The notes beneath the pieces are model-generated. The model saw only the letters and a list, made by a program, of their open reading frames with translations. It ran no database searches and was not told the DNA's origin. Below, piece after piece: positions 15,529-25,287 of a stretch of 64,000 nt of DNA. The position numbers and the translations under genes are program-made. The stretch comes from G963668345 sp965206025 (GTDB lineage: Bacteria > Acidobacteriota > Terriglobia > Bryobacterales > UBA6623): NCBI GenBank assembly GCA_965206025.1, contig CBDBIU010000004.1, forward strand, positions 372,001 to 436,000, read 5' to 3'. The first letter of the stretch is position 1. Each line of letters begins with the position of its first letter.

Positions 15529-16932
15529 TTAGACAAACAGCTCGCTTACTTCGTCGAAGCGCATCGGACCGAGTGGAGAGAGGTCTTCGATGTAGTAGAA
15601 GGGGCGGCCCGACGGGGTTTCGGTGACCTTTTTCGCCGAGTCGATACCTAGGGCCGAGTAGATCGTACAGATGACGTCCTCGGGATAAATAGCCCGCTTG
15701 CGGCGCCAATCGTAGCGGGTGACCTTGCCTCCGATCTCGTCGGTGGCGCCGAGGATTTGGCCGCCGCCAACGCCGGCCCCGGCAAACAGAGAGACGGCCG
15801 CGTAGCGGTGGTGGTCGCGCCCTTTGTTGATGGTCAGCCCTCCCGGGGTGCGGCCGAATTCACCCATGGCGACGATCAGAGTCTTATCCAGCAACGATCG
15901 GCCGTTCTCATCCTTTTGGGACTCTAGATCGGTGATGAGATTGGGGAGCGCCGCGTCAAGGTCCCAGCACAGTGTGTACTGGTTGGTTTTGGCTGTCTTG
16001 TCGTAAGCTTTGCCGTGCAGATCCCAGCCGTTGTGCGAAATCGCGACGAAGCGCGTTCCCGCGTCGGCGGCGATCAGATTTCGCGCGATGACACAGGCGT
16101 CACCGGTCTGGGAGCCGCCGTAGCGCTCGTGATCCTGCTCGCCGACTTTGAAGATAGAAGCCGCTTGAGGCGCATCAAGAATGCTATAGGAAGCTTGATA
16201 GAAGTCACGGTAATCGACCATCATGCGGCCGCGCGAGGCCTCGCCACTAGCGACAACGGCATTCAGACGTTCGAGAAACTCTTTGCGATGGTTGAAGCGG
16301 TTTCGGTTTTCCTCGGGCAGGACGAAAGGCAAGTCTCCCTTGGTATAGAGGGCCATGGGCGCGTGGGTCGCCGGCAGCATGCCGCTACCGATCAAGCCGG
16401 CGTTCCCATTGCCGTAGTTCATGGCCACGAAGGGCGGAAGGAAGTCGGAGTCCCTGCGCCGCGATTCGAACTCGCTCGCCACGATCGATCCCACCGAGGG
16501 CATCTCCTTCAGCCGCGCCGGACTGAACACGTGGCCGACTTGAATGTAGTACTGCCCTCTGGCGTGAGCGCTCTCCCAGGCCTCGTTGCCGCGCACGATG
16601 GCGTATTTGTCGGTCATGCCCGCGAGGTTCGGCAAAAGGCCGTAGGGCATCTTCAGCCCGGGGCCGACGGTTCGGGCGTCGAAATCAGGAGGCGTCCATT
16701 CCCCTTCCTTGAAGTCAAAGGTGTCAAGCTGGCTGGGGCCGCCTTCGAGGAACAGGAAAATAACGTGTTCCGCCGAGCCGCGAGGCGCAGCTCTTGTCGA
16801 CGACGCCGCTGCCACGTTGAGAGGCTTGAGCATGGGCAACAGAACATAGCCCCCTACCGTAACTCCGCCCACTCGGAAGAAGTCGCGTCGTGAGAGTCTC
16901 GGAAACCGAGTTCGTTTCAGGTCCGCGGTCAT
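15529..16932 (-). CDS. DUF1501 protein with Tat signal (last gene of cluster)
   Basis: 467 aa. The N-terminus has a twin-arginine signal (LSRRDFFRVGGVTVGGYVLL). The DUF1501 body, a relative of the alkaline phosphatase/sulfatase fold, shows VIFLFLEGGPSQLDTFDFKE, LPNLAGMTDKYAIVRGNEAW, FVAISHNGWDLHGKAYD, VAMGEFGRTPGG, KGRDHHRYAAVSLFAGAGVG and YYIEDLSPLG. The family is abundant in Planctomycetes, Verrucomicrobia and some Acidobacteria, almost always beside DUF1549/DUF1553 genes, and its biochemical role is unproven. It follows the DUF1549/1553 gene by 19 bases, so the two are cotranscribed. Folded export by Tat suggests a bound metal. Confidence 0.9.
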   Translation of the reverse strand: MTADLKRTRFPRLSRRDFFRVGGVTVGGYVLLPMLKPLNVAAASSTRAAPRGSAEHVIFLFLEGGPSQLDTFDFKEGEWTPPDFDARTVGPGLKMPYGLLPNLAGMTDKYAIVRGNEAWESAHARGQYYIQVGHVFSPARLKEMPSVGSIVASEFESRRRDSDFLPPFVAMNYGNGNAGLIGSGMLPATHAPMALYTKGDLPFVLPEENRNRFNHRKEFLERLNAVVASGEASRGRMMVDYRDFYQASYSILDAPQAASIFKVGEQDHERYGGSQTGDACVIARNLIAADAGTRFVAISHNGWDLHGKAYDKTAKTNQYTLCWDLDAALPNLITDLESQKDENGRSLLDKTLIVAMGEFGRTPGGLTINKGRDHHRYAAVSLFAGAGVGGGQILGATDEIGGKVTRYDWRRKRAIYPEDVICTIYSALGIDSAKKVTETPSGRPFYYIEDLSPLGPMRFDEVSELFV

Positions 16933-16951
16933 GGTGTAGCTCCCGCTACGG

Positions 16952-18898
16952 CTAGTAGTTGAATATGAAATCCCGTTTGTTCAAGAGCGCCCACTGCAAA
17001 TCCTCGACGCCGTCCTCTACGTTTTCCCGCAACATCTGTTCGGCAAGCGCAAGCTCTCCGTCGGTGGGGAACCGCGAGAGCGTTGACAGAAACAGTTCCT
17101 CGACGAGTTGGGCGGTGCTCAAAGGCGATTCCGCGCAGAGCAGTTCAGCAACGCGGCTTCCCTCGGTTCTCCGCAAGACCTTGTTGCGGATCAGGTCGCT
17201 GTTGAGCAACAGCGTGGCCTGCACAATCGATCCCGCCAGATTCCGCTCTTGCTTATCGCGATTGCTCTGCCCAAAAAAGCTGAGAAACCGCTTCATCTCC
17301 GTGTCGGTAACGTCTTCGCTCGAATAAGTCTCTTGCACGTAGTTGACCTTCTTGTCCGTTCCGTTGATCGCCAGCTCCGGGAACACCTGGGTGGCCTCGG
17401 AGATGCCGTCAAAAAGCTCTTCGGCCGAGAGCCGGCGCACGAACCTGCGAGCGTAATATTCAGCGTATTCCGGTTTCCATTCGCCGTCGAAGCGCGAGGA
17501 GAGCTGGTAGGCGCTCGACTTTGTGATCAAACTCATCAAGTAGCGCAGGTCGAAGTTGTGTTTGCGAAAATCTTCGGCCAGAGCGTTGAGCAATTCGGGA
17601 TGCGTCGGCTGAATCGTCCACGGCTCGGGTGGAGGATTCGCCGGGTCCTGCCGCAAAAGATCGAAATCGTGAGGCGGGTCCACGATGCCCACCACCATCA
17701 GCTCGGACCAGATCCAGTTCACCGTGGCGCGCGCGAACTGCGGCTGGTCGATCAGCATGCGGGCGAACTCCTCGCGCGGGTTTCTACCGGGCGTGGGTTT
17801 CTCGCCGGTTACATAAAAGGCCGGCTCGACATCGGCTCTGTACCGAGGGATGCGGACAATGCTGGGAGCCTTGGTGTCGTAGCCGTGGCCACCCATATGC
17901 CAATGCTCCTCGGGCCGCATCGCCGGGCCTTCCAGCAAGGTGAACTCCTGGTTCGCCATGCCCGGCCGGGAGACGCGAATGTTGCCGAAGAACGCCGCCT
18001 GATTCCACAAATCGACGCGCTTCTTCCGGGTGAGATAAAGATTGATGTCGTCGAGATGGCCCGCCCCATCGTGGCAGCTTACACATCCGAGATTGAGTCC
18101 CAGAAAGTACTTCGCCGTGCTGATCGCGATCTCATCCAGCGTATCCTCGTGATTGATATAGATGTCCATCGCATCATCTACGTGATCGCGGAGCAGCAAG
18201 TTCGCCGGGCCCGAGGTCGCCCCAGTCAGCGACGTGGCCGTGAGCATCCGACGGACGAATTCGCTGTAGGGAATGTTGAGCTTGAGCGAGAGATAAATAT
18301 AGTCGTGGAAGGAGTTACGGCCGTCCCCAAGCTGTGCCCGGCTGTTCTGGAAGAGGTCACCGAACCAGTAAGTCCATTTGTGAAGGAAGGCTGCGTCGAC
18401 GAGCCAGGGCCCATGCGCCTTGCCCTGGTAGGGATCGTTGGGATCGATTTCGTAGCGCAAACCCATCATCTCTTCGATGAGTTTGTCCCGCTTGTCGGTG
18501 GTTTCGTCTTTGACGAACTCGCGAATCTTATCGGGCGGCGGGATTTTCCCCCACAAGTCGATGTAGATGCGGCGCAGGAACTCTTCATCGCTCGAGAGGC
18601 CGGCATGGGGAATGTTGTCCCGCTCCATCTTGCCGAAGATATGTTCGTCGATGAGGTTTTTTCGCTCGACCTTGCCCTGTGGGCCCAAGGCAAGTTCGCG
18701 GCTAACGCTCTCGGTAAGAGCGCTTGCCTCGTCCCGGACAGTCTGGGCCGCTTCGTCATGGGATCGATCGAGCGGGGCGCCCGAGCCCGTCGATTTCGCC
18801 GTCTTCTGATCGCCCGCGACTGTCCAACCGGCCGTTAACAGCAGCACTCCAACCAGTAGTGAAAATGTTCCTCCAGACCTAGTGCTCATGATCTTCAT
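16952..18898 (-). CDS. DUF1549/DUF1553 protein with one c-type heme motif
   Basis: About 648 aa from the ATG at 18898; a TTG at 18946 would add 16 residues before the signal peptide. The signal is GTFSLLVGVLLLTAGWTVAG. DUF1549 covers roughly 90-330 (LIDEHIFGKMERDNIPHAGL, EEFLRRIYIDLWGKIPPPDK) and contains the heme motif CVSCH. DUF1553 covers about 380-640 (RATVNWIWSELMVVGIVDPP, HPELLNALAEDFRKHNFDLR, RRLSAEELFDGISEATQVFP). The predicted location is the periplasm or cell surface. Tight spacing to DUF1501 genes on both sides indicates one operon. Confidence 0.88.
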   Translation of the reverse strand: MKIMSTRSGGTFSLLVGVLLLTAGWTVAGDQKTAKSTGSGAPLDRSHDEAAQTVRDEASALTESVSRELALGPQGKVERKNLIDEHIFGKMERDNIPHAGLSSDEEFLRRIYIDLWGKIPPPDKIREFVKDETTDKRDKLIEEMMGLRYEIDPNDPYQGKAHGPWLVDAAFLHKWTYWFGDLFQNSRAQLGDGRNSFHDYIYLSLKLNIPYSEFVRRMLTATSLTGATSGPANLLLRDHVDDAMDIYINHEDTLDEIAISTAKYFLGLNLGCVSCHDGAGHLDDINLYLTRKKRVDLWNQAAFFGNIRVSRPGMANQEFTLLEGPAMRPEEHWHMGGHGYDTKAPSIVRIPRYRADVEPAFYVTGEKPTPGRNPREEFARMLIDQPQFARATVNWIWSELMVVGIVDPPHDFDLLRQDPANPPPEPWTIQPTHPELLNALAEDFRKHNFDLRYLMSLITKSSAYQLSSRFDGEWKPEYAEYYARRFVRRLSAEELFDGISEATQVFPELAINGTDKKVNYVQETYSSEDVTDTEMKRFLSFFGQSNRDKQERNLAGSIVQATLLLNSDLIRNKVLRRTEGSRVAELLCAESPLSTAQLVEELFLSTLSRFPTDGELALAEQMLRENVEDGVEDLQWALLNKRDFIFNY

Positions 18899-18949
18899 TC
18901 CGATAACCCGCGACGCAGCATCTATCTTCCATCTTCCCGGCGCCAACTT

Positions 18950-20320
18950 TTACACCAATCCTTCGATCGGCACGCCTGTCTTGTCGTTGATCGAGTTGGC
19001 GATCTTGACCGGCCGGCCGATGGGCGTCATGTATGTCTTCGTCCAGTCGATCCCAAAGGCCTTGTAGACGCTTGCGTAAAGGTCGCCGATGGTGATCATT
19101 CTCTCGGCTACTTGAGCCCCTCGTTCGTCGCTGGCGCCGATCACTTGACCGCCTCGGATGCCGCCTCCGCCCAGCACCATCGACCAACAGTGCGGCCAGT
19201 GGTCGCGGCCGTTGGCGGGGTTGATGTGCGGGGTGCGCCCGAACTCCCCCATGGCGATGACCACCGTGGATTCCAACAGGCCTCTTTGATCCAGGTCTTC
19301 AAGAAGCGCCGAGAGCGCTTGATCCAACTTGGGAACCAGCTCTTCACGATGTTTCTTGTCATTATCGTTATGGGCGTCCCACTGGCTGTACTTATACCCC
19401 GAAGCCGTCACGAAGCGGCATCCCGACTCGACCAGGCGGCGGGCCAGCAAGACACTGAGGCCGAACCCGTGTCTGCCGTAGCGGTCCTTCACTTTGTCGG
19501 GCTCCTTCGACAGGTCGAAGGCTTCTTTCACGTTGGGGGAGAGAATCATGTTCAGCGCCTGTTCGGTAAAGGAGTCCATGTTGGCATATTCGGCCAACTC
19601 CTCTTTCTGGCGAAACCGGCGTTCGACGATATCGAGCAGGCCGCGGCGGTTTTCGATCCGCGCGAGGGGAACGGATTTCGGCAGCGTCAAGTCGGGAACT
19701 TCAAACTCGCCCTTGCTGGGATCGGGCACGAACATGGGATCGTATTGAGGACCGATGAACGCAGCCTTGAAATAATCCTCGTACTCGCGATGGATGGGCC
19801 ACTGGGGGCAAACGACGTAGGGCGGAAGACCCTTGCGCGGCCCGGTTTCTCTAGCGATGATCGACCCGATGCTCGGAAACTGCATCGCCGGATTCGGGCG
19901 GTGTCCCGTCAAGGCGTAGTGGTGGCCTTCCGGGTGGTCGATTTCTTCGGTGTGCATCGAGCGGATGATCGACAGCTTGTCCATGTTCTCGGCAATGCGC
20001 GGCAACAGCTCGGAGATTTGAATTCCGTCCACGTTCGTCGAGATCGGCTTGAAGTTGCTGTTGGGTTTGGGATCCCACGTGTCGACATGGCTCGGCCCGC
20101 CTTCGAGCCAAAGCAAGATACAGGCCTGCGCCTGGGCGTCCGGGTTGGTTCTCTGACCCGTTGCCGCCAACGCGCTCCGCATCCCGAGATACTGACTCAG
20201 GTGCATGCCCAGGAGGCTCAGAGAGCCGACTCGCAGAAAGTCTCGGCGCAGCGGCTTGTGTGGCCTGAAGTTGATCTCGTTCGGTATGTCCATGGTCTTC
20301 CTCGTTACGGTTTCGGCCAC
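18950..20320 (-). CDS. DUF1501 protein with Tat-like signal
   Basis: 456 aa. The leader reads KPLRRDFLRVGSLSLLGMHL. The body shows CILLWLEGGPSHVDTWDPKP, HHYALTGHRPNPAMQFPSIG, GCRFVTASGYKYSQWDAHND, VVIAMGEFGRTPHI and GRDHWPHCWSMVLGGGGIRG, all standard DUF1501 blocks. A gene pair with DUF1549/1553 is seen on each side; its start codon overlaps the stop of the upstream gene at 20320. It differs considerably from the DUF1501 copy at 15529, so these are old paralogues rather than a recent duplication. Confidence 0.9.
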   Translation of the reverse strand: MAETVTRKTMDIPNEINFRPHKPLRRDFLRVGSLSLLGMHLSQYLGMRSALAATGQRTNPDAQAQACILLWLEGGPSHVDTWDPKPNSNFKPISTNVDGIQISELLPRIAENMDKLSIIRSMHTEEIDHPEGHHYALTGHRPNPAMQFPSIGSIIARETGPRKGLPPYVVCPQWPIHREYEDYFKAAFIGPQYDPMFVPDPSKGEFEVPDLTLPKSVPLARIENRRGLLDIVERRFRQKEELAEYANMDSFTEQALNMILSPNVKEAFDLSKEPDKVKDRYGRHGFGLSVLLARRLVESGCRFVTASGYKYSQWDAHNDNDKKHREELVPKLDQALSALLEDLDQRGLLESTVVIAMGEFGRTPHINPANGRDHWPHCWSMVLGGGGIRGGQVIGASDERGAQVAERMITIGDLYASVYKAFGIDWTKTYMTPIGRPVKIANSINDKTGVPIEGLV

Positions 20321-22893
20321 TAATGGTTGAAGGCGAACTCCCTAGTGGCAATTAAAGCCCAAGCGAGATCTTGAAGAGCTTCTCGGCGGTCGCCGAATGC
20401 GGCTATGGCCTCTTCGAGTGCGGCGCGCTCCTCCGCGGTCGGAAGGCGAACCAGCGCGGCCAGGTAAAACTCGTCGATGATCTCGCCGTTCGAAGCTCCA
20501 CGGTTGACTAAGCGATCAATGCGGCTGCCCGCGGCCGCGAGCTTGCTGGTATAGGTCGGACCCGCCAGAAGATGCAACGCCTGACCCAGATTGGCCTTCA
20601 CGCTGCGCTCGGGAACCATCAGCCGGTTCGGGCGCCCATAGACATCCATGAACTGAGAAGGCACGGCATCGGGCCAGGGCAGGTTGATGGCACGCGTGCC
20701 GGGCGGCTCTTTGCTGTACATCCAGTTATCAAAGTCTTCGTACACTCCCGTCACTTGGGAAACCGCGTCTAGAAGGACCTCGGGGTCAAGCGGCCGCGCC
20801 ACGGAGTGCGAATAGTTGATCTTGTCCTGCTTATTCGATTCGTTGGGGTTGCTCGAAAGCTGATAGGTCCGCGACTGTGTGATCAAACGGATCAAATACT
20901 TCAGATCATGTCCATTTTTGCGAAAGTCCCTGGCCAATGTATCGAGCAACTCCGGGTGCGTCGGAAGATTCGTCAATCGGAAATCGTCGACCGGATCGAC
21001 GATCCCTCGAGAGAAAAACAGCCCCCACATGCGGTTCACAATAGCCTCGTCGAAGTAGGCCTGGGCAGTGACCCATTGGGCTAGCCCCATGCGCAGGTCG
21101 GTCCGTTGATCCTCCGCCAGAACCCGGCCGTCGAGAAACGTCGGTTCCATTTCTTGTTTGGTTCGTGGATGAATGACCTTGGCGCCCTGTCCGAACTCGC
21201 CGTGTCCGGCCGGATCATCGATGATGAGCATGTCCTGACCGAGCTGCCCGATCCGGCTGAGGCGACCGAAGAACGCCGCCAACCCCCAGTATTGGTCCTG
21301 ACTCCACTTCTCGTAGGGGTGGTTGTGGCACTGGGCGCAGTCGAGCCGGCGGCCCAGAAATACCCGCAACTCCTCGGACATCATGTTGCCTGGCGCGGGC
21401 AACTCGCCGCCGATGTGGTAGTAGTGGCGCGAGGGCCCGTCGTAACCTTGCGCGGCAATGCGCCGGCGGGCGATTTCGTCGTAGGGGACGTTGCGCGCGA
21501 TCATGTCCCGGACCCATTCCCAATACATCTTCGTGTACTTCAGATCGCCCTGCGGACCCATGGCCACGCGGTAGAGGTCGGCGAAGCGGAAGGTCCAATA
21601 ATCGATGTATTCGGGCGAAGCGAGCAGAATGTCGATCAGCTTGTCTCGCTTGTCGGGGTTGGGATCGTTGAGAAACTCCAGGACACGCTCGGGCGGCGGC
21701 AGAGTACCGGTCACGTCCAGGCACACTCGGCGCAGGAACTCTTGGTCGCTCGCGGTTTCCGACGGGATGATGTTGAACTTCTTCAGCTTGGCGAACACAT
21801 AGTCATCGATGTAATTTCTTCGCGGTATCTCGGGATAGTCCGCGATGGGTTCCGAGATCACCCCAAACCCGGCGCTGACGGCGTGGCCCGCCGCGCGGAT
21901 CATGACCGCGGTTTCGCCCGTCTGGACGGCCCGCACGAGTCCGCTTTCTGAAACCTCGACGACCTCGGGGTTGTTCGACGCGTAGAGCACTTGCCCGCTG
22001 ACGTCTTCCTGCTGCCCGTTCGAAAGATAGGCCGTAACCAACAGCTGCTGCTTCCCGTTTCCGTCGAGCACGACCGATTTCGGCAAGACCTCGATCCCCT
22101 CAACCCGCACGGCTCCCGAAGCGTCGTCCTCGCCGTAGGGCGCGCCCTGCCGGATCCAGTTTCGAATCGTCTCGTAGTCCGCTGAACCGACGGCGATGAG
22201 AGGGCCGCCGCCGTGTGCGACCTGCATGGTCGGCTTGGCCAGCAAGAGGCTTTTCTCCGCGGCTTCCAAGTTGATTCGAGACACCCGGGCGCCCTCGGAC
22301 CCGGCGGCAAGAACTTGGTAGGTTCCCCCTTTGACGATCCACTCGTAGTCCTCTTTGGGGTACAGGGCATTGGCCGAAAGCTTAAATCCTCCCTTGCCCT
22401 TCACGCTGCCGTGGCAATCGTCCGAGTTGCAGCCTCTCTTGGTTAAAATGCCGCCGACGTCTCGGGCAAAACTAAATGGACGGGTCTGTTCGGAGCCGGC
22501 CACCCGGACGTTGGCCCGCGCCTTCGCCCCTTCGACTTCGGCGGTTAGAGTAGCTTGCCCATCGGCCACAGCCACGACCTCCCCCGCCTGTCTTACCTTG
22601 GCTCGCGTGGCGTCTGAAATGGAAAACTTGCTCTGCTCCGTTACATCCCGCTCCAGACCGTCGGCGAACCGGCCCAGCACGAAAACGCGTTGCACGGCGC
22701 CCGCCCCCCAGAGTTTGACTTCCTGGGGGACCAGCCTCACCGACAGCACTTCGCCGGTTGATCCCGAGGCAGCCGGAATGGCCAGGCTGAGAATCATAGC
22801 CGACAAAACCCACCGGCTTCTTAGGTCTCGCCGGAAGTCTCTTGTCTGGTGAGCGAGCTTGGCAACGTTATTCATTTCGGTTTTCTTCCCCAT
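20320..22893 (-). CDS. DUF1549/DUF1553 protein with N-terminal cytochrome-like and Ig-like domains
   Basis: About 857 aa from the ATG at 22893 (a TTG just before and an ATG at 22875 are alternatives). After the signal (WVLSAMILSLAIPAASG), Ig-like BIG2-type repeats are suggested by VSVRLVPQEVKLWGAGAVQR and later EVLPKSVVLDGNGKQQLLV. Between them lies a cytochrome-like module with KRGCNSDDCHGSVKGKGGFK (CxxxxCH, not a canonical CxxCH). DUF1549 (DDYVFAKLKKFNIIPSETAS, LRRVCLDVTGTLPPPERVLE) contains CAQCH in RLDCAQCHNHPYEKWSQDQY. DUF1553 follows with AIVNRMWGLFFSRGIVDPVD. It is predicted to be exported. Confidence 0.88.
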   Translation of the reverse strand: MGKKTEMNNVAKLAHQTRDFRRDLRSRWVLSAMILSLAIPAASGSTGEVLSVRLVPQEVKLWGAGAVQRVFVLGRFADGLERDVTEQSKFSISDATRAKVRQAGEVVAVADGQATLTAEVEGAKARANVRVAGSEQTRPFSFARDVGGILTKRGCNSDDCHGSVKGKGGFKLSANALYPKEDYEWIVKGGTYQVLAAGSEGARVSRINLEAAEKSLLLAKPTMQVAHGGGPLIAVGSADYETIRNWIRQGAPYGEDDASGAVRVEGIEVLPKSVVLDGNGKQQLLVTAYLSNGQQEDVSGQVLYASNNPEVVEVSESGLVRAVQTGETAVMIRAAGHAVSAGFGVISEPIADYPEIPRRNYIDDYVFAKLKKFNIIPSETASDQEFLRRVCLDVTGTLPPPERVLEFLNDPNPDKRDKLIDILLASPEYIDYWTFRFADLYRVAMGPQGDLKYTKMYWEWVRDMIARNVPYDEIARRRIAAQGYDGPSRHYYHIGGELPAPGNMMSEELRVFLGRRLDCAQCHNHPYEKWSQDQYWGLAAFFGRLSRIGQLGQDMLIIDDPAGHGEFGQGAKVIHPRTKQEMEPTFLDGRVLAEDQRTDLRMGLAQWVTAQAYFDEAIVNRMWGLFFSRGIVDPVDDFRLTNLPTHPELLDTLARDFRKNGHDLKYLIRLITQSRTYQLSSNPNESNKQDKINYSHSVARPLDPEVLLDAVSQVTGVYEDFDNWMYSKEPPGTRAINLPWPDAVPSQFMDVYGRPNRLMVPERSVKANLGQALHLLAGPTYTSKLAAAGSRIDRLVNRGASNGEIIDEFYLAALVRLPTAEERAALEEAIAAFGDRREALQDLAWALIATREFAFNH

Positions 22894-22899
22894 CAACGC

Positions 22900-24828
22900 C
22901 TAGTCGCCAGAAGATGTCTGCCCCGACTCGACGACCATCAACGGAATCTCTTCCAGCGGCAGGGGCGGGCCGATCTTGCCGTCGACGACCGGCCGCGCTA
23001 CAACGCGAATAAACTTCGGCCATCGGGTGAGCGGGGCGTCCTCGCCGGCCACCAGCATGATGACCGCTGTCTGCGACTTGGGCACGAATCGTTTCTTGTG
23101 GCCCTCGTCCAACGGGGGGCCGCGGTCGGGATCGACCTCCGTACCCGTGACCGCGTCAACACCCGGCGGCAGTCCTTCCACTTTCAGTGCGATCTCCCCG
23201 CCGAAGCCTTCTTCCTGGTCCGTGGTAACGGTCAGCTTCTTGGCGCCGCCCCGCGCCAAGTTGATCTGCTCCTGCTCGACGACAACATCCCCCACGTGCG
23301 ACGCCTGCGGGCGAATCAGCACGCGATAGCGGAAGCTCGGGTCGCCGTAGCGAGACGTGACGTCGCGAACCTGCAAGTAGTACTCGCCGCCGAGCTCGAA
23401 CGTGTAGATGGTCTTCGGCTCGACGGTCTTCAAATAGAAGGTGAAGTTCCGCGAGATCCGCTTGTAAATGTTGGTCAAGAATTCGTTGTCGGCGTCGAAA
23501 ACTCCGAGTCGCGGATTGAAGGCGGGTAAGCTCGTATCGGGAGTTTCGATCTCGAAAGCGAGGCCCTGCCCGGGATCCACCTTGAACTTGAAGATATCCA
23601 CGTCGCCGGGGCGCTCGATTGCTCCTTCGAGGATCGTCGGCACGGTCACCGCCAACGCTTGGGAGAAGCTGTCGTTCGGCTCTTCCGCGATCACTATCGC
23701 GGGAACGGTTGAATCGATCGACAGATTATCTCGTTCCGCTGGGACGCCGCTGCTCGCCTCTCCCGCAGCCGATCCGCCCGCTGTCGTGGCCGGCTCGGTT
23801 GCCCGCCTCGGAACGCTCCGCGACCATAGTTGCTCGAGCCGGTCCCGTTCGAGGACTCTTTTGAACGCCCGCTCCCGCCACCCCGGCGCAGCCGCGGATG
23901 AATCAGCACCGTCCCCCGGCCGCTCATCGCCCTTCGAACTTTCCGAGGGCGTGATGCGAAGCTGGTAGGAATAATCCGGCGACCCCTTCCACATAAAGGA
24001 AGAGACCCGCACTAGGTAGCGGCCTGCCTTGCTGAACCGGTAAGTCAACTTTGGGGTATTAGAAACAAACGGCGAGGACGGCTCGTCGTTGAACGCAAGA
24101 CGTGTTGCTCTCTGGGGATCGAACCAACTTCCGGTGGGCTCATAGAGAGTCAACTCGGGGTCAAACTGCCCAGGCGGGCCCATAAATGATCCGGGGGGAG
24201 CATTCGAGAAAACCTCGAACGCGAGGTCTTCGCCCTGGGACGCTTCAAACGCGTAGAAATCAACTTCGCCCGCTTGGCTGATCTTCCCCTCGATCGTCGT
24301 GGGGATTCGGACTGCCTGCGCCGTGCCGGCTGAGTCGTGCGGTGTTTCAGCCTCTCCTACGCTGGAGAGGGAGGTGACGGCGAATTCGAGCGAGTTCGAG
24401 ATCCCTTGCGGCGTGAGAACGCGAAGCTGGTGAACCCCAAGAGGCGTGTCCGGATCGACTTCGACTTTCAGCGAGACGCGGTGGCCCTGGCGATTCTTGA
24501 TCGCCTTCAGGTCGTAATCTTTCGCCGCCTCGAACTCGATTTCGCCGATGCCCTCGACCTCGGCGCGCAAACTTTCGCTGTCGAACCAGACTCCGTAGGC
24601 GCCTTGTAGCGCCCTCCCTCGAACCTCGGCTCGGATGGTTGCCGCCTGCCGGGCGCCAACCGGGAAAACGGAAACAAGTTGCGGCTCGCCGGGCGGGTTG
24701 TCGGTGGTGTCCTCAGCCGTCAACCGGGGCGCATTGACGCACAGCAGAGTCGCAACAAGGGCGCACGGAACTAGCCCGGGGACCATCCCAGTTGACCCTT
24801 TCGCGAAAACACTCGACAGCACGGCCAT
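22900..24828 (-). CDS. Exported protein with pre-peptidase C-terminal (PPC) beta-domains, first gene of cluster
   Basis: 642 aa from an ATG with a signal peptide (VPCALVATLLCVNAPRLTAE). It begins with an Ig/IPT-like region (QLVSVFPVGARQAATIRAEV). At least two PPC-type jelly-roll repeats follow: VRIPTTIEGKISQAGEVDFY plus SKAGRYLVRVSS at about 180-300, and VTVPTILEGAIERPGDVDIF plus LGGEYYLQVRDVTSRYGDPS at about 390-520. A serine/proline-rich linker joins them. No protease catalytic domain is present, so it is probably a binding or scaffold protein at the cell surface. It leads a five-gene minus-strand operon with gaps of 30 bases or less down to 16952. Confidence 0.82.
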   Translation of the reverse strand: MAVLSSVFAKGSTGMVPGLVPCALVATLLCVNAPRLTAEDTTDNPPGEPQLVSVFPVGARQAATIRAEVRGRALQGAYGVWFDSESLRAEVEGIGEIEFEAAKDYDLKAIKNRQGHRVSLKVEVDPDTPLGVHQLRVLTPQGISNSLEFAVTSLSSVGEAETPHDSAGTAQAVRIPTTIEGKISQAGEVDFYAFEASQGEDLAFEVFSNAPPGSFMGPPGQFDPELTLYEPTGSWFDPQRATRLAFNDEPSSPFVSNTPKLTYRFSKAGRYLVRVSSFMWKGSPDYSYQLRITPSESSKGDERPGDGADSSAAAPGWRERAFKRVLERDRLEQLWSRSVPRRATEPATTAGGSAAGEASSGVPAERDNLSIDSTVPAIVIAEEPNDSFSQALAVTVPTILEGAIERPGDVDIFKFKVDPGQGLAFEIETPDTSLPAFNPRLGVFDADNEFLTNIYKRISRNFTFYLKTVEPKTIYTFELGGEYYLQVRDVTSRYGDPSFRYRVLIRPQASHVGDVVVEQEQINLARGGAKKLTVTTDQEEGFGGEIALKVEGLPPGVDAVTGTEVDPDRGPPLDEGHKKRFVPKSQTAVIMLVAGEDAPLTRWPKFIRVVARPVVDGKIGPPLPLEEIPLMVVESGQTSSGD

Positions 24829-25100
24829 GAGTGCCGAAACCCCCTACCTGAGCAGGCTCTGAGCCGGCAGCAGCAAACGGCCTTCCGAGATGCTCTCCCC
24901 ATCCTCCGCTGCAAGCAGCGGCGGCCCGCCTGATGCACACCTAGCTATCATAGATTCTAACACTTTGGGCCCTGTTTGAAGGGTAGTGTTCAAACTGAGA
25001 CCCTACCAGAAAACCGCTGGGGGTTGCCGTCGATTCTTGCGTTCCTTGGCAGAGCAAGAAGACTCTGGCCGAGGGCGTCAAACGGCAACCAGGCGCCGAG

Positions 25101-25287
25101 CCCGCATTTCTCACCACTGTCACGCCAATCGGCGTGACAGGCCCGGTGGCCGTGGCTCGCGGCAACAGTTTGCATATATCGCCGGCTGATAGCCTGTAAG
25201 GCAAGCGGGCGCGATCAATCGCGCCCCTACATCCCTGACGGCGAGCATTTGGTTTCATTTCTGTCGACCGCTGGTGAGAAAAGCGGG
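25101..25287. repeat. MITE-like palindromic element, subtype A
   Basis: 187 bp with ends CCCGCATTTCTCACCACTG and GCTGGTGAGAAAAGCGGG. The interior matches 1176-1362, including the GGGCGCGAT/ATCGCGCCC hairpin and CCCCTACATCC. Flanking tetramers are CGAG and TTAG, so the target duplication has decayed or the ends have been reshuffled. It lies in the 916-base gene-free stretch 24829-25744; the rest (24829-25100 and 25288-25744) shows no convincing gene and probably contains divergent promoters. Confidence 0.75.

Noticed and set aside
17108..18838. 576-residue open frame on the plus strand
   Set aside because: It lies wholly antisense to the DUF1549/1553 gene, which has clear family motifs. The plus-strand product has no recognisable domain and is a product of GC-rich codon bias.
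19112..20323. 403-residue open frame on the plus strand
   Set aside because: It is antisense to an intact DUF1501 gene and lacks motifs, so it is a shadow frame.
21106..21951. 281-residue plus-strand frame
   Set aside because: It is antisense to the large DUF1549/1553 gene and no protein family is recognisable in it.
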